64,000 bases of DNA from Sphingobacterium sp. B16(2022) (GCF_012030425.1 NZ_JAAUVN010000002.1:1-64000), one strand, 5' to 3'. Shown: positions 52,121 to 60,586, counted from the first letter of the stretch. The notes: a model not told the origin generated them from the letters alone. Numbers and translations are program-made.

Positions 52121-52927
52121 ATGAAATTAAGAACAATCGTTTTAGCAGCTACTATGCTCGCGGGTACTGCAAGTGTTGGTACTGCTGTCGCTCAACAGAA
52201 GAAAGAAGTCCCTTCATATAAGGTTTTGGATCTACCTAAGGTAGATTTGAAAAATTTTAAAAAAAATAAACAAGGTGCATATGTTATTTTTGATGGTACT
52301 TCTTTAACAGGATGGCGTGGTTATGATAAAGCTGTATTGCCTAAAAAATGGATCATTGATGGTGGTGCTATAAAATTTGACAGCAAGGCAAATGTTGGAA
52401 ATAATGAAGGTGGAGATTTAATTTTTGCTCATGATTTCAAAAACTTTGAATTGGAACTGGAATGGAAAGTGGCAAAAGGAGCGAACTCTGGTATTTTCTT
52501 TTTAGCAAAGGAAATTGAAGGACAACCAATTTATATTTCCAGTCCAGAATGTCAAGTGTTGGATAATGAAAATCATCCTGACGCGAAGATGGGGGTTGAT
52601 GGAAATCGTAAATCAACGTCGTTATATGATATGATCCCTGCGAAGCCTCAAAATGCTAAGCCTTATGGTGAATGGAATAAAGTGAAAATCGTTGTTAATA
52701 AGGGTAAAGTTGAACAGTGGCAGAATGACGTCAAAGTTGTTGAGTATACACTGTGGGATCAATCATGGATTGATCTATTACAAAAAAGTAAATTTAGTGA
52801 AGAAAAATGGCCTTTAGCTTACGAATTATTGAAGAATGTCGGTGGCAAAACTAAATCAGGCGTTATCGGATTTCAGGATCATGGTGATGACGTATGGTTC
52901 AAAAATATTACTGTAAAAAAATTGTAA
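52121..52927 (+). CDS. Exported DUF1080 (3-keto-disaccharide hydrolase-like) protein
   Basis: A 268-aa protein with a signal peptide ('IVLAATMLAGTASVGTAVA'). The DUF1080 beta-sandwich covers about 50-268: 'YVIFDGTSLTGWRGYDKAVL', 'DLIFAHDFKNFELELEWKVA', 'GANSGIFFLAKEIEG' and 'GVIGFQDHGDDVWFKNITVK' are the typical concanavalin-like blocks. Some characterised members hydrolyse 3-keto glycosides; not shown here. It lies 57 bp after the TonB receptor and may be co-transcribed; an exported sugar isomerase-like gene sits at 60587. Confidence 0.88.
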   Translation: MKLRTIVLAATMLAGTASVGTAVAQQKKEVPSYKVLDLPKVDLKNFKKNKQGAYVIFDGTSLTGWRGYDKAVLPKKWIIDGGAIKFDSKANVGNNEGGDLIFAHDFKNFELELEWKVAKGANSGIFFLAKEIEGQPIYISSPECQVLDNENHPDAKMGVDGNRKSTSLYDMIPAKPQNAKPYGEWNKVKIVVNKGKVEQWQNDVKVVEYTLWDQSWIDLLQKSKFSEEKWPLAYELLKNVGGKTKSGVIGFQDHGDDVWFKNITVKKL

Positions 52928-52937
52928 TTACCATAAA

Positions 52938-52982
52938 GCATAAAAAAAGCGAGCTTGAAAATCAAGCTCGCTTTTTTTATGC
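52938..52982. terminator. Bidirectional terminator after the DUF1080 gene
   Basis: A 21-bp perfect stem (core AGCGAGCTTGA / TCAAGCTCGCT, loop AAA) flanked by A- and T-runs. Confidence 0.88.
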
Positions 52983-53004
52983 TTCTGTTATTTCCTTCCT
53001 TTAT

Positions 53005-53709
53005 TTATAGAATGGACTGTAATTCTTTTAAATTACTGATCATATGTATTACATCTTGTGGTCTCTCACCTTGATTAGGATTAAAGAATATGGCATCCAT
53101 GCCTACATTCATTGCTCCTCGAACATCTGCATCAATATTATCACCGATCATGATGGAATTGTCAATTTTTGCGTCGGCTTTATCTAATGCGAAATTGAAT
53201 ATTCTGGGATCAGGTTTATTGACCCCAACCACTTCGGAAATAAAGATATTTTTAAAATATTTATTGAGATCACTTTTATCAAGCTTTACTTCGCAAGCTT
53301 CTTTGAATCCATTTGAAATCAAATGTAAGTTGTAATTTTTATACAGATATTGAAGTGTTTCATGTGCATGTGGAAATAAATTGGTTTTCTGCGGGCACAT
53401 GCGTAAATATTCTATTTCAAAACTAGAGGGAAATAGGGAAGGATCTACACCAAGTTGTGTAAATGTATCTGCAAAGCGGGCACGGCGTAATTCTGTTTTA
53501 TCAATTTTACCATGATGATACAGATTCCATACGCGATGATTATTGACCGTATAGGTTTGGATAAATTGGGCAGAGCTTTCTTGCTGAAATAGCTGATCAA
53601 ATTTGTAATGATAATATAGTTCGTCCAATGTCTCTTCTGCATTTTTATCAAAATCCCAAATGGTATGATCTAAATCGAAGAATATATCTTTTTTTTCTTG
53701 TTGAAACAT
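53005..53709 (-). CDS. YjjG-family HAD pyrimidine nucleotidase
   Basis: A 234-aa haloacid dehalogenase-like phosphatase. Motif I is 'FFDLDHTIWDF' (nucleophile Asp12, acid Asp14), motif II Ser in 'HLISNGFKEACE', and motif IV 'IMIGDNIDADVRGAMNVGMD'. The long helical cap (about 20-100) and 'DHTIWDFDKNAEETL' fit the YjjG/TIGR02254 group, which dephosphorylates non-canonical pyrimidine nucleotides. Substrate not proven here. Monocistronic; divergent from the histidine kinase gene. Confidence 0.88.
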   Translation of the reverse strand: MFQQEKKDIFFDLDHTIWDFDKNAEETLDELYYHYKFDQLFQQESSAQFIQTYTVNNHRVWNLYHHGKIDKTELRRARFADTFTQLGVDPSLFPSSFEIEYLRMCPQKTNLFPHAHETLQYLYKNYNLHLISNGFKEACEVKLDKSDLNKYFKNIFISEVVGVNKPDPRIFNFALDKADAKIDNSIMIGDNIDADVRGAMNVGMDAIFFNPNQGERPQDVIHMISNLKELQSIL

Positions 53710-53815
53710 AGTACAAATATAGCGTAATATGGACTAATGAAAGAAATAGGGGCTGTTCGATTTTCCTCTTAGTGTCATAAAGTCCAACACATTTTTTTAT
53801 ACCTCTGTTTATCGT

Positions 53816-53823
53816 TATTTTTG
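53816..53823 (+). promoter_or_regulatory. Promoter -7 box (TATTTTTG) for the two-component operon
   Basis: A TAnnTTTG match 19 nt upstream of ATG 53843. Confidence 0.5.
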
Positions 53824-53842
53824 TTCTGTTGCAATATATCGT

Positions 53843-54718
53843 ATGAAAAAAGCACTTGTTTTATTTTATTTTCTTGTTTTTTATGCCACCTCCCAATTGA
53901 TCTGGTGGGGTGTTATGCTTGCTCGATTTCAACCACAAAGGAAATCGATGATTATCGGTGAAGGTATATTTTTTTTACTGATCTTTCTTTGGGGCGCTTT
54001 ACGTTTAAAAAAGCTTTTTGTTCGTGAACAAAAATTACAACAACAGCAACAAAACTTTTTATTGGCCATAACTCATGAATTAAAATCTCCGCTAGCTTCG
54101 GTCAAATTATATATTCAAACAATTTTGAAAAGGGATTTGGATAAGGAACAGCAACAAGTTTTTTTAAGGAATTCTTTGAAGGATATTGAGCGACTGGATG
54201 ATTTGGTTGAAAATGTATTAATCACCACTAAGCTTGAAAGCCGCAATTATAATCTTCCGAAGGAAAAGTTTAATCTCACCGAATTAGTAGAACAAATTGT
54301 GGACCGCCTTCAAAAGAATGCTTGTAGAACGCAAGTGTTGAAACCTAATTTGGATTCGGATGTTATGATCTACGCTGATAAGTTTGCAATAAGTAATGTC
54401 GTGACTAATTTGATCGAGAATGCAATAAAATACTCTCCACCATGTGCAAATGTTGTGGTTAAATTAACAAATGAAGAGCATGGAATAATTTTTTCTGTTG
54501 CTGATCATGGAATTGGTATCAGTGATGTGGAGAAAAAACTTATCTTTAATAAATTTTATCGTGTAGGAAGTGAAGCGACACGTAAAACTAAAGGTACCGG
54601 TTTGGGGTTGTATATAGTGAAGACGGTCTTGCAAAAGCATAACGCGTCTATTAAGGTAAAAGATAACACTCCTTCGGGGAGTATTTTTGAAGTAACATTT
54701 GATAAAAATGCAAAGTAA
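53843..54718 (+). CDS. Sensor histidine kinase
   Basis: A 291-aa membrane histidine kinase. Two N-terminal helices (about 4-25 and 37-55) are separated by only ~12 residues, so there is almost no external sensing domain. The H-box is 'LLAITHELKSPLAS' (phospho-accepting His78), the N-box 'NLIENAIKYSPP', and the G-boxes 'VADHGIGIS' and 'GTGLGLYIVKTVL'. A Gln-rich coiled linker ('KLQQQQQN') replaces a HAMP domain. The stop overlaps the response regulator start by 11 bp, so they form a coupled pair. The signal is probably intramembrane or carried by a partner (inference). Confidence 0.92.
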   Translation: MKKALVLFYFLVFYATSQLIWWGVMLARFQPQRKSMIIGEGIFFLLIFLWGALRLKKLFVREQKLQQQQQNFLLAITHELKSPLASVKLYIQTILKRDLDKEQQQVFLRNSLKDIERLDDLVENVLITTKLESRNYNLPKEKFNLTELVEQIVDRLQKNACRTQVLKPNLDSDVMIYADKFAISNVVTNLIENAIKYSPPCANVVVKLTNEEHGIIFSVADHGIGISDVEKKLIFNKFYRVGSEATRKTKGTGLGLYIVKTVLQKHNASIKVKDNTPSGSIFEVTFDKNAK

Positions 54719-55415
54719 ACAACGCATACTGCTCGTAGAAGATGAAGAACACTTGTTAGAGGCTATCAAGTTAAATTTGGAGTTAGAAGGTTACCGTGTA
54801 ACAACAGCTACAGACGGTAAAAAGGCTTTGAAAATATTCAAGGAAGAACGTTTTAATTTGATCATTCTGGATGTCATGATTCCTGAGATTGATGGATTCC
54901 AGGTTGCCGAAACTATTCGACTACAAAATACGGAAGTTCCTATTATGTTTTTAACTGCTAAAAACAGTAGTGAAGATCGTATCACTGGTCTTAAAAAAGG
55001 TGCAGATGATTATTTAATCAAACCTTTCAATTTGGAAGAACTTATCCTTAGGGTAGGTAATTTGGTGCGAAGAAGTTTAAAACCTGATGATCTGAAAGAA
55101 TTAAACTCTTATCAAATTGGTGATAAAACAATTTATTTTAATTCATATGAATTGCATCATGCAGATGGTACTATTACTTCTTTAACAAAGAAAGAAACCA
55201 TGTTGTTGAAGCTATTGATTGAACGCCGAAATGAAGCTGTTTCTCGCGAACAAATATTGGAAACAGTATGGAATTATGATGTTTATCCTTCCACTCGTAC
55301 GATTGATAATTTCATCTTGACTTTCCGTAAATATTTTGAACCTGATCAAAAACACCCCATTTATTTCCATTCTATTCGTGGTGTTGGATATAAATTCACG
55401 GATAATAATGCATAA
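54708..55415 (+). CDS. OmpR-family response regulator
   Basis: A 235-aa DNA-binding regulator: receiver domain with acidic pocket 'VEDEEH', phospho-acceptor Asp55 in 'LIILDVMIPEIDGF' and conserved Lys in 'DDYLIKPFN'. The C-terminal winged helix (about 135-235) has 'TSLTKKETMLLKLLIERRNE' and 'STRTIDNFILTFRKYFEPDQ'. Partner of the preceding kinase. The frame is open from TTG 54699; ATG 54708 is preferred. Target genes unknown; hemE lies two genes downstream. Confidence 0.94.
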   Translation: MQSKQRILLVEDEEHLLEAIKLNLELEGYRVTTATDGKKALKIFKEERFNLIILDVMIPEIDGFQVAETIRLQNTEVPIMFLTAKNSSEDRITGLKKGADDYLIKPFNLEELILRVGNLVRRSLKPDDLKELNSYQIGDKTIYFNSYELHHADGTITSLTKKETMLLKLLIERRNEAVSREQILETVWNYDVYPSTRTIDNFILTFRKYFEPDQKHPIYFHSIRGVGYKFTDNNA

Positions 55416-55421
55416 CGTTTT

Positions 55422-55940
55422 ATGATGACATTTAAGGCTCGTGTAGCTGTTATTATCATTGCATTATTGTTAATTGGATATGGCGTTTATGCTGGACATT
55501 ATCAAACTTCGATCCTGATTGCAGGTGGTGTTTGTTATCTGGTGTGGAGTCATTTACGCGAGAGCTCAGTAGCTATGGCTAGTGATTCATTTCATAAGCA
55601 GGACTATGCTAAGGCAAAAGTTTTACTGGCTGAAGTGAAAAATCCTGATCGCTTGAGGAAAGGACGTCGTAATATTTATGAATATATGATGGGTACTATT
55701 TCACTTCATGAGGATCGCATTGATGAAGCTGAATACCATTTCCAATTAGCATCAAGATTACCGTGGAAAAAAGATAATGAAAAAGGGATGGTCTTAATCA
55801 ATTTATCGAATATCAGTTTAAGAAAAGAAGAGTATGAACGTGCTCAAGCTTATATTGATGTGGCGAAGAAATTGAATTTAACAGAACGTCAAGCCAGTAT
55901 AATTGGCAAAATACAAAACGAAATTTCAAAACATATATAG
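55422..55940 (+). CDS. Membrane protein with tetratricopeptide-like repeats
   Basis: A 172-aa protein with two hydrophobic helices (about 6-24 'RVAVIIIALLLIGYGVYAG', and 28-44 'QTSILIAGGVCYLVWS') and ~120 residues of TPR-like helices ('ASDSFHKQDYAKAKVLLAEV', 'EDRIDEAEYHFQLASRLPWK', 'EEYERAQAYIDVAKKLNLTE'). It starts 6 bp after the response regulator (a second ATG is at 55425) and its stop overlaps the GTG start of hemE. It links the two-component pair with hemE in one transcript; function unknown. Confidence 0.78.
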   Translation: MMTFKARVAVIIIALLLIGYGVYAGHYQTSILIAGGVCYLVWSHLRESSVAMASDSFHKQDYAKAKVLLAEVKNPDRLRKGRRNIYEYMMGTISLHEDRIDEAEYHFQLASRLPWKKDNEKGMVLINLSNISLRKEEYERAQAYIDVAKKLNLTERQASIIGKIQNEISKHI

Positions 55941-56977
55941 TGATTACTACTTTACAAAACGATTTATTGATTAGAGCTGCACTTTCGCAGCAAACTGAAC
56001 GCCCGCCTGTATGGATGATGCGTCAAGCTGGAAGATTTATGCCTGAGTACTGGGCAATAAAAAATAAATATTCCTTTTTGGAAATGTGCAAAACTCCGGA
56101 GATTGCTGCAGATGTTACCATGTTGCCAGTTGATTTACTAGGTATAGATGCCGCAATTTTGTTTTCTGACATTTTGGTTACAGCAGAAGCAATGGGTGGA
56201 GATTTAAGTTTTGAACAAGGAGTAGGTCCGCGTTTCGCTAATCCAGTGCGTTCTTTTGCTGATGCTGATAAATTAGCTACAGATTGTTTACCTAAATTGG
56301 AATATGTAGCTGATGCTATTAAAGTAATTCAACAGCGTTTGAATGGTAGTATTCCTCTAATTGGTTTTGCAGGTGCACCATTTACAATTTTAAGTTATTT
56401 AGTTGAAGGGGCTTCTTCAAAAGATTTTAAGTTGACCAAATTGATGTTGAATAATGAACCAAAATTGGCTCACACTATTCTTCAAAAGATAGCTGATGTA
56501 ACCGTCGAGTATTTAAACATGCAAATTGCTGCTGGTGTTAATGCTGTTCAGTTATTTGATAGCTGGGCTTTAGCTTTATCTTGGAATGATTATAAAGAGT
56601 TTGCTCATTATTATAATAATCAAATCATCTCTCGTTTGAATCGAAAAGATGTTCCCGTAATTTCTTTCTGTAAAGGATCTTCTGTGTTTGCCCCAATAAT
56701 GGCAGAAGCAAAACCGGATGTGATATCTGTCGATTGGAATGCAGATTTAAAAAATATCAAACAATCGTTACCTGCGGGAATTGCTGTTCAAGGTAATTTG
56801 GATCCATTTGTATTGTATGCTGATAAAAAAGTAATCAAAGATAAGATCCTTCAATTATTTGAACGTATGCGTGGTGAAAATGGATTTATTTTCAACTTAG
56901 GTCATGGTATTATGCCTGATATCCCTTTTGATAATGTGAAATACGCAATTGAAGTTGTTAAAGAATTTAAATATTAA
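55940..56977 (+). CDS. hemE: Uroporphyrinogen decarboxylase
   Basis: A 345-aa enzyme of heme synthesis that decarboxylates uroporphyrinogen III to coproporphyrinogen III. 'RPPVWMMRQAGRFMPEYW' is the N-terminal signature containing the catalytic Arg, 'AAILFSDILVTAEAMGGDLS' holds the catalytic Asp and 'NLGHGIMPDIPFDNVKYAIE' closes the barrel. It starts with GTG at 55940 sharing one base with the previous stop (TAGTG); no ATG lies nearby in frame. It is followed after a terminator by hemJ. Confidence 0.96.
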   Translation: MITTLQNDLLIRAALSQQTERPPVWMMRQAGRFMPEYWAIKNKYSFLEMCKTPEIAADVTMLPVDLLGIDAAILFSDILVTAEAMGGDLSFEQGVGPRFANPVRSFADADKLATDCLPKLEYVADAIKVIQQRLNGSIPLIGFAGAPFTILSYLVEGASSKDFKLTKLMLNNEPKLAHTILQKIADVTVEYLNMQIAAGVNAVQLFDSWALALSWNDYKEFAHYYNNQIISRLNRKDVPVISFCKGSSVFAPIMAEAKPDVISVDWNADLKNIKQSLPAGIAVQGNLDPFVLYADKKVIKDKILQLFERMRGENGFIFNLGHGIMPDIPFDNVKYAIEVVKEFKY

Positions 56978-56991
56978 CAAGTATCAGTTTA

Positions 56992-57035
56992 ACAAACAAA
57001 ACAAGGAACAAATATTTGTTCCTTGTTTTGTTTGT
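56992..57035 (+). terminator. Terminator of hemE: perfect 44-nt palindrome
   Basis: The two 22-nt halves (core ACAAGGAACAAAT / ATTTGTTCCTTGT) are exact complements, with a T-rich 3' side, 15 nt after the hemE stop. Confidence 0.78.
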
Positions 57036-57071
57036 AGTAAATAAGTTCTTCTCAATAACTCAATATTCAAT

Positions 57072-57079
57072 TATCTTTG
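57072..57079 (+). promoter_or_regulatory. Promoter -7 box (TATCTTTG) for hemJ
   Basis: A TAnnTTTG match 19 nt upstream of ATG 57099. Confidence 0.55.
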
Positions 57080-57098
57080 TATTCATACTTTTAGGATT

Positions 57099-57644
57099 AT
57101 GATTTATCTTTACGCTAAAGCGATACATATCATATTTGTCATTTGTTGGATGGCGGGATTATTTTATATGCCCCGACTATTCATCTATCATACAGAGGCA
57201 AAAGATCAATCTAAAGAGGCATATACCGTTTTACATAAGCAGTTTTCAATCATGGAGAATCGATTGTGGTGGGTAATAACTACTCCTGCTATGTATATTA
57301 CAGTTTTCTCGGCTTTAGTAATGCTGTATGTTAATCCATCATTATTACAAATGGGGTGGATGCATGTCAAGTTGCTATTTGTGGCAGCTATGATTGCTTA
57401 CCATTTTATCAGTCAACGGATGATGTTTAATCTTAGAGATGAAAAATCAACGCTTAGTTCCTCAAAACTTAGAATGTGGAATGAAGTATCTACTGTACTG
57501 TTGTTTTCCATTGTTTTTACCGTTGTTTTAAAATCTGCATTGAACTGGATCTATGGCGTTGTCGGTCTGCTATCACTGGCGATTGTATTAATGATATTGA
57601 TCAAAGCTTATAAAAAATATAGAACTTCAAGAGAAGGCAAATAA
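57099..57644 (+). CDS. hemJ: Protoporphyrinogen oxidase HemJ
   Basis: A 181-aa four- to five-helix membrane protein. 'AKAIHIIFVICWMAGLFYMP' followed by 'RLFIYH' is the UPF0093/HemJ signature with the heme-linked His10 and conserved Arg26, and 'ENRLWWVITTPAM' is the second motif. HemJ oxidises protoporphyrinogen IX to protoporphyrin IX in bacteria lacking HemG/HemY. Its closeness to hemE supports the call. CopD-like alternatives are less likely given the motifs. Confidence 0.9.
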   Translation: MIYLYAKAIHIIFVICWMAGLFYMPRLFIYHTEAKDQSKEAYTVLHKQFSIMENRLWWVITTPAMYITVFSALVMLYVNPSLLQMGWMHVKLLFVAAMIAYHFISQRMMFNLRDEKSTLSSSKLRMWNEVSTVLLFSIVFTVVLKSALNWIYGVVGLLSLAIVLMILIKAYKKYRTSREGK

Positions 57645-57769
57645 TGATTTTTTAATTTCTAAAAAATCGGGATCATTCCAAACTAATTATTACTATTAAA
57701 TTCGGTTATTTAGACTAGCAGATGTTGATCTGATCTTTACTGGATAACTATTGAGAATAAATAATAGTG

Positions 57770-57777
57770 TACATTTG
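57770..57777 (+). promoter_or_regulatory. Promoter -7 box (TACATTTG) for the DEAD-box helicase gene
   Basis: A TAnnTTTG match 18 nt upstream of ATG 57796. Confidence 0.55.
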
Positions 57778-57795
57778 CAGTAAATAAAACATTTT

Positions 57796-58938
57796 ATGTC
57801 ATTTGAGTCTTTAGGTTTATCACACAATATTATCAGTTCTGTCAAGCAATTAGGTTATCTGAAACCTTTTCCTATTCAAGAACAAGCTATTCCAGTTATC
57901 TTATCGGGCAAAGATCTGATGGGTATTGCGCAAACAGGCTCTGGGAAAACTGCATGTTTTGTGATGCCTATATTAGAGAAGTTACAAATTGAGGTTGTTA
58001 AAAGAGATCGGAATATTGAAGTACTGGTACTTGTTCCTACCCGAGAATTAGCCATTCAGATTGATGAAGTTTTTAGAGCCTTTACGGGTAATCTAAAGCG
58101 AGAGATAAAAACTATGGCGGTATATGGTGGTGTATCTATTAATCCACAAATGAAAGGTATGCTTGGGGTAGAAGTTTTAACAGCAACTCCAGGTCGCTTA
58201 TTGGATTTAATTAAGAACAAGGCGCTGAGCATTAGTCATATTCAACATTTAGTTATTGATGAGGCTGATAAGTTATTTCAAATGGGTTTTGAGGATGAGC
58301 TCAGGGAACTTTTGGCTTTAATGCCTAAGAAGAAACAAATTACCTTGTTTTCTGCGACATTAAATGATAAAATAACTGAAATAAATAATCTTCTTTCAAT
58401 TAAGCCTGTTGTTGTAGAGATTGAAAGTGAAGAAGCCAATATTGATCAGATCGAACAGATCGCTTACCATGTAACTCCTGAGACTAAAGGTCCATTTTTG
58501 CGTTATCTTATCAAAGAGCAAAAGATGAACCAAGTACTTGTATTTGTATCTTCTACACGTACGGCAGATAAATTGGTGGAAAAATTATTGAAAAATAAAA
58601 TTAGAGCAATTTCTATCCACGGTCAGAAATCGCAAAGTAATAGAAAGGATCACCTCGATTATTTTAAAAAAGGAGATGCACAGGTTTTGGTAGCTACAGA
58701 TCTGATCGGCCGTGGTATTCATATCGATTCTCTGCCAGTCGTTATTAATTTTGAATTACCTCGTTCTCCGTTAGATTATGTTCATCGTATAGGAAGAACT
58801 GGTCGTGCAAATAATTTAGGAACTGCTATTACCTTATTAACAGATGAGGAGTTGCATCATTTTTCTGTTATTCAGAAGAAAATGGGCAAAAAGGTCGATA
58901 TTAAACGAACAGATGAAGTAAATCTGCACGGTTATTAA
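57796..58938 (+). CDS. DEAD-box RNA helicase
   Basis: A 380-aa minimal helicase of superfamily 2. It has a Q motif ('FESLGLSHNIISSVKQLGYL'), Walker A 'AQTGSGKT' (45-52), Ia 'PTRELA', Ib 'TPGRLLD', DEAD at 155-158, SAT at 186-188, 'ATDLIGRGIHID' and 'HRIGRTGRAN'. It ends ~25 residues after the helicase core, without the basic or RRM tail of DeaD, so it resembles short RhlE-like proteins. Role: RNA remodelling, ribosome assembly or cold adaptation (family knowledge). Monocistronic, with its own promoter and terminator. Confidence 0.94.
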   Translation: MSFESLGLSHNIISSVKQLGYLKPFPIQEQAIPVILSGKDLMGIAQTGSGKTACFVMPILEKLQIEVVKRDRNIEVLVLVPTRELAIQIDEVFRAFTGNLKREIKTMAVYGGVSINPQMKGMLGVEVLTATPGRLLDLIKNKALSISHIQHLVIDEADKLFQMGFEDELRELLALMPKKKQITLFSATLNDKITEINNLLSIKPVVVEIESEEANIDQIEQIAYHVTPETKGPFLRYLIKEQKMNQVLVFVSSTRTADKLVEKLLKNKIRAISIHGQKSQSNRKDHLDYFKKGDAQVLVATDLIGRGIHIDSLPVVINFELPRSPLDYVHRIGRTGRANNLGTAITLLTDEELHHFSVIQKKMGKKVDIKRTDEVNLHGY

Positions 58939-58949
58939 TATAATTTTAT

Positions 58950-58975
58950 TAGCCCGCTTTTTTAGCGGGCTATTT
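58950..58975. terminator. Bidirectional terminator after the helicase gene
   Basis: Hairpin TAGCCCGCT / AGCGGGCTA with a T-rich loop and tail, between the convergent helicase and lipoprotein genes. Confidence 0.8.
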
Positions 58976-58978
58976 TGT

Positions 58979-59431
58979 TTAATGTAAAATTTCTGTGAAG
59001 ACAAACTTGACACTATCATAGTTGATTGCAACGTCAGGCGAGTAACTGGGAATATCCAGAAATCTTACTATAGCTCCATTTCCTAATCGTAGTGTTTTTC
59101 CATCCTGCAGTAGTGCAAATGGTGTTCTTTTTTTTACTCCTCCACTATGTGGCATATAAAAATAGTCTCCAATTAATGTGTCTCCCTTTATATTTCCTCT
59201 AATTTCTCCTGAGTCTTTGCCGCTATTACCATATTGGATCGTATAGTGTCCGTAAAAATGGTTTTCATTTTTAGTAAGCTGAAGGTATGCTGTATCTCTT
59301 TTTGAAACTGCACGATAATGTTTAGCAGGAAAATTGACCGCACTAGGCTGGCAACTTAAAGTGAATAATATTGTTATTAAGTAACAATATGTTTTTATGG
59401 AGTGAAAAGTGCTCGGAAAAAAGGCTCGCAT
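58979..59431 (-). CDS. Small hypothetical lipoprotein
   Basis: A 150-aa predicted lipoprotein with signal and lipobox 'LFTLSC' (Cys27). The mature part is beta-rich ('TAYLQLTKNENHFYGHYTIQ', 'GEIRGNIKGDTLIGDYFYMP'), resembling small beta-barrel or META-like outer-membrane lipoproteins of Bacteroidetes. No catalytic motif. The start ATG 59431 leaves a 17-residue basic/aromatic N terminus before the hydrophobic core; a later start is possible. Function unknown. Confidence 0.68.
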   Translation of the reverse strand: MRAFFPSTFHSIKTYCYLITILFTLSCQPSAVNFPAKHYRAVSKRDTAYLQLTKNENHFYGHYTIQYGNSGKDSGEIRGNIKGDTLIGDYFYMPHSGGVKKRTPFALLQDGKTLRLGNGAIVRFLDIPSYSPDVAINYDSVKFVFTEILH

Positions 59432-59466
59432 AGATTAAATCTGTTTTTTTTGATAATCAAGGTTAC

Positions 59467-59799
59467 TTATAATTTATCGGAAATATAACATGAAACGGAA
59501 TCTTGTATTTCTTCGATGAGTTCTTTATCCATGTATTTATATTCATCAGGTATTTCTAATATAACGATTTCTATATTATTACATTCATTTGGAAATTGCT
59601 GTATTATTTTCTCTTTGTGATGATTTTCCATGACAAATACGATATCTGCCCAGTTTAGATGTTTGGCATTCACTTTAATTCTTGCATTATTTTCTGTACC
59701 AGCAGATTTAACGCGAACAGTTTTATGTTTTTTATAAATTGTTTCTGCAGTTAAGCTTCTCCAGCGGTTGCGGCTGCAAATAAATAATATGTTAAGCAT
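59467..59799 (-). CDS. Mini low-molecular-weight protein tyrosine phosphatase-like protein
   Basis: A 110-aa protein. The N terminus 'LFICSRNRWRSLTAE' carries the PTP loop C-x5-R-S (Cys8...Arg14-Ser15) right after the first strand, as in LMW-PTP. 'DIVFVMENHHKEKI' matches the conserved middle strand and helix. The C-terminal 'IPDEYKYMDKEL' holds Asp-Glu residues where LMW-PTP has its DPY general acid. At 110 aa it is shorter than usual (about 150), so part of the fold is reduced. Function unknown; the motif supports cysteine-based phosphatase chemistry. Confidence 0.82.
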   Translation of the reverse strand: MLNILFICSRNRWRSLTAETIYKKHKTVRVKSAGTENNARIKVNAKHLNWADIVFVMENHHKEKIIQQFPNECNNIEIVILEIPDEYKYMDKELIEEIQDSVSCYISDKL

Positions 59800-59876
59800 G
59801 ATTATAGGTGAATTATATGGAAAGAGGAAGAAGATAGATTATAGATCAGCATGCTATTGATAATATTTTTTCTCAT

Positions 59877-60164
59877 TTAAATCATAACGGTCTTAATCAG
59901 TGTTGGTTCTTCTTGTAAAAATACGCCATATTTTGGTCCAAAATCTTTGATATAGGGTTGGGCATTATGGGCATCAAGACCTGCTTGATCTTTCCAAATT
60001 TCATAAAATGTGAATACATTCGGGTCTTCTATGCCTTGATGTAAATTATACAGTTCGGCGGCTGGTTCAAGTCGTGTTAAACGAACCATTTCCTGCAGTG
60101 TCTTTTTTACTTGGTCGCGATATGCTTCTTTTGTTCTTAGTACAACAGTAAGGTAAATTTTCAT
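59877..60164 (-). CDS. ABM-domain (quinol monooxygenase-like) protein
   Basis: A 95-aa dimeric ferredoxin-like fold protein of the antibiotic biosynthesis monooxygenase (ABM)/YgiN type. 'YLTVVLRTKEAYRDQVKKTL', 'PAAELYNLHQGIEDPNVFTF' and 'YEIWKDQAGLDAHNAQPYIK' are the classical pattern, with the conserved 'FxEIWxDxxAxxxH'. Probably oxidises quinones or handles reactive aromatics (family knowledge). The last gene before a long gene-free stretch. Confidence 0.87.
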   Translation of the reverse strand: MKIYLTVVLRTKEAYRDQVKKTLQEMVRLTRLEPAAELYNLHQGIEDPNVFTFYEIWKDQAGLDAHNAQPYIKDFGPKYGVFLQEEPTLIKTVMI

Positions 60165-60586
60165 TTATAATTATTTATGGATTAGATTTTATTAAGCTTG
60201 TTTTATTATATCCAATTGGATTTAGGGATATAACATTTTTTCTAAAGTATGATTTTTCAATGAAATTTCATTCATCAATGTTTTCAATACGATCAATAAG
60301 CTCTTAAAATTGGTCTTTATGAAGTCCTTACTTTATTATATCTGAGGAATTAATGTATTAAGATTTATTTCTACTTATAGATGAGATTAGTAATCATGCG
60401 ATATTATTTGTCATGATTGTACCTGAATTGTTATCTAAATTTTAAATGTTGTTGTTGTATTTTTTTGAAATAATGTATAATATTACATTTAATCTTCCGA
60501 TAGTCTTTATTACTATTTACAATGAATAAACATTATTTAATAAAGTTCAATAATGTTTTTACGGAAGATTTTTAGAAAAATAAATT
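60165..60586. other. 422-bp gene-free region with nested inverted repeats
   Basis: AT-rich, with no credible reading frame or tRNA. Near its right end are nested inverted repeats: AATCTTCCG (60491-60499) with CGGAAGATT (60562-60570), and inside them AAACATTATT (60528-60537) with AATAATGTTT (60549-60558). The outer right arm ends 16 bp before the ATG at 60587, so the structure may lie in the leader of that gene or act as an operator. No TAnnTTTG box is obvious. Confidence 0.55.
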
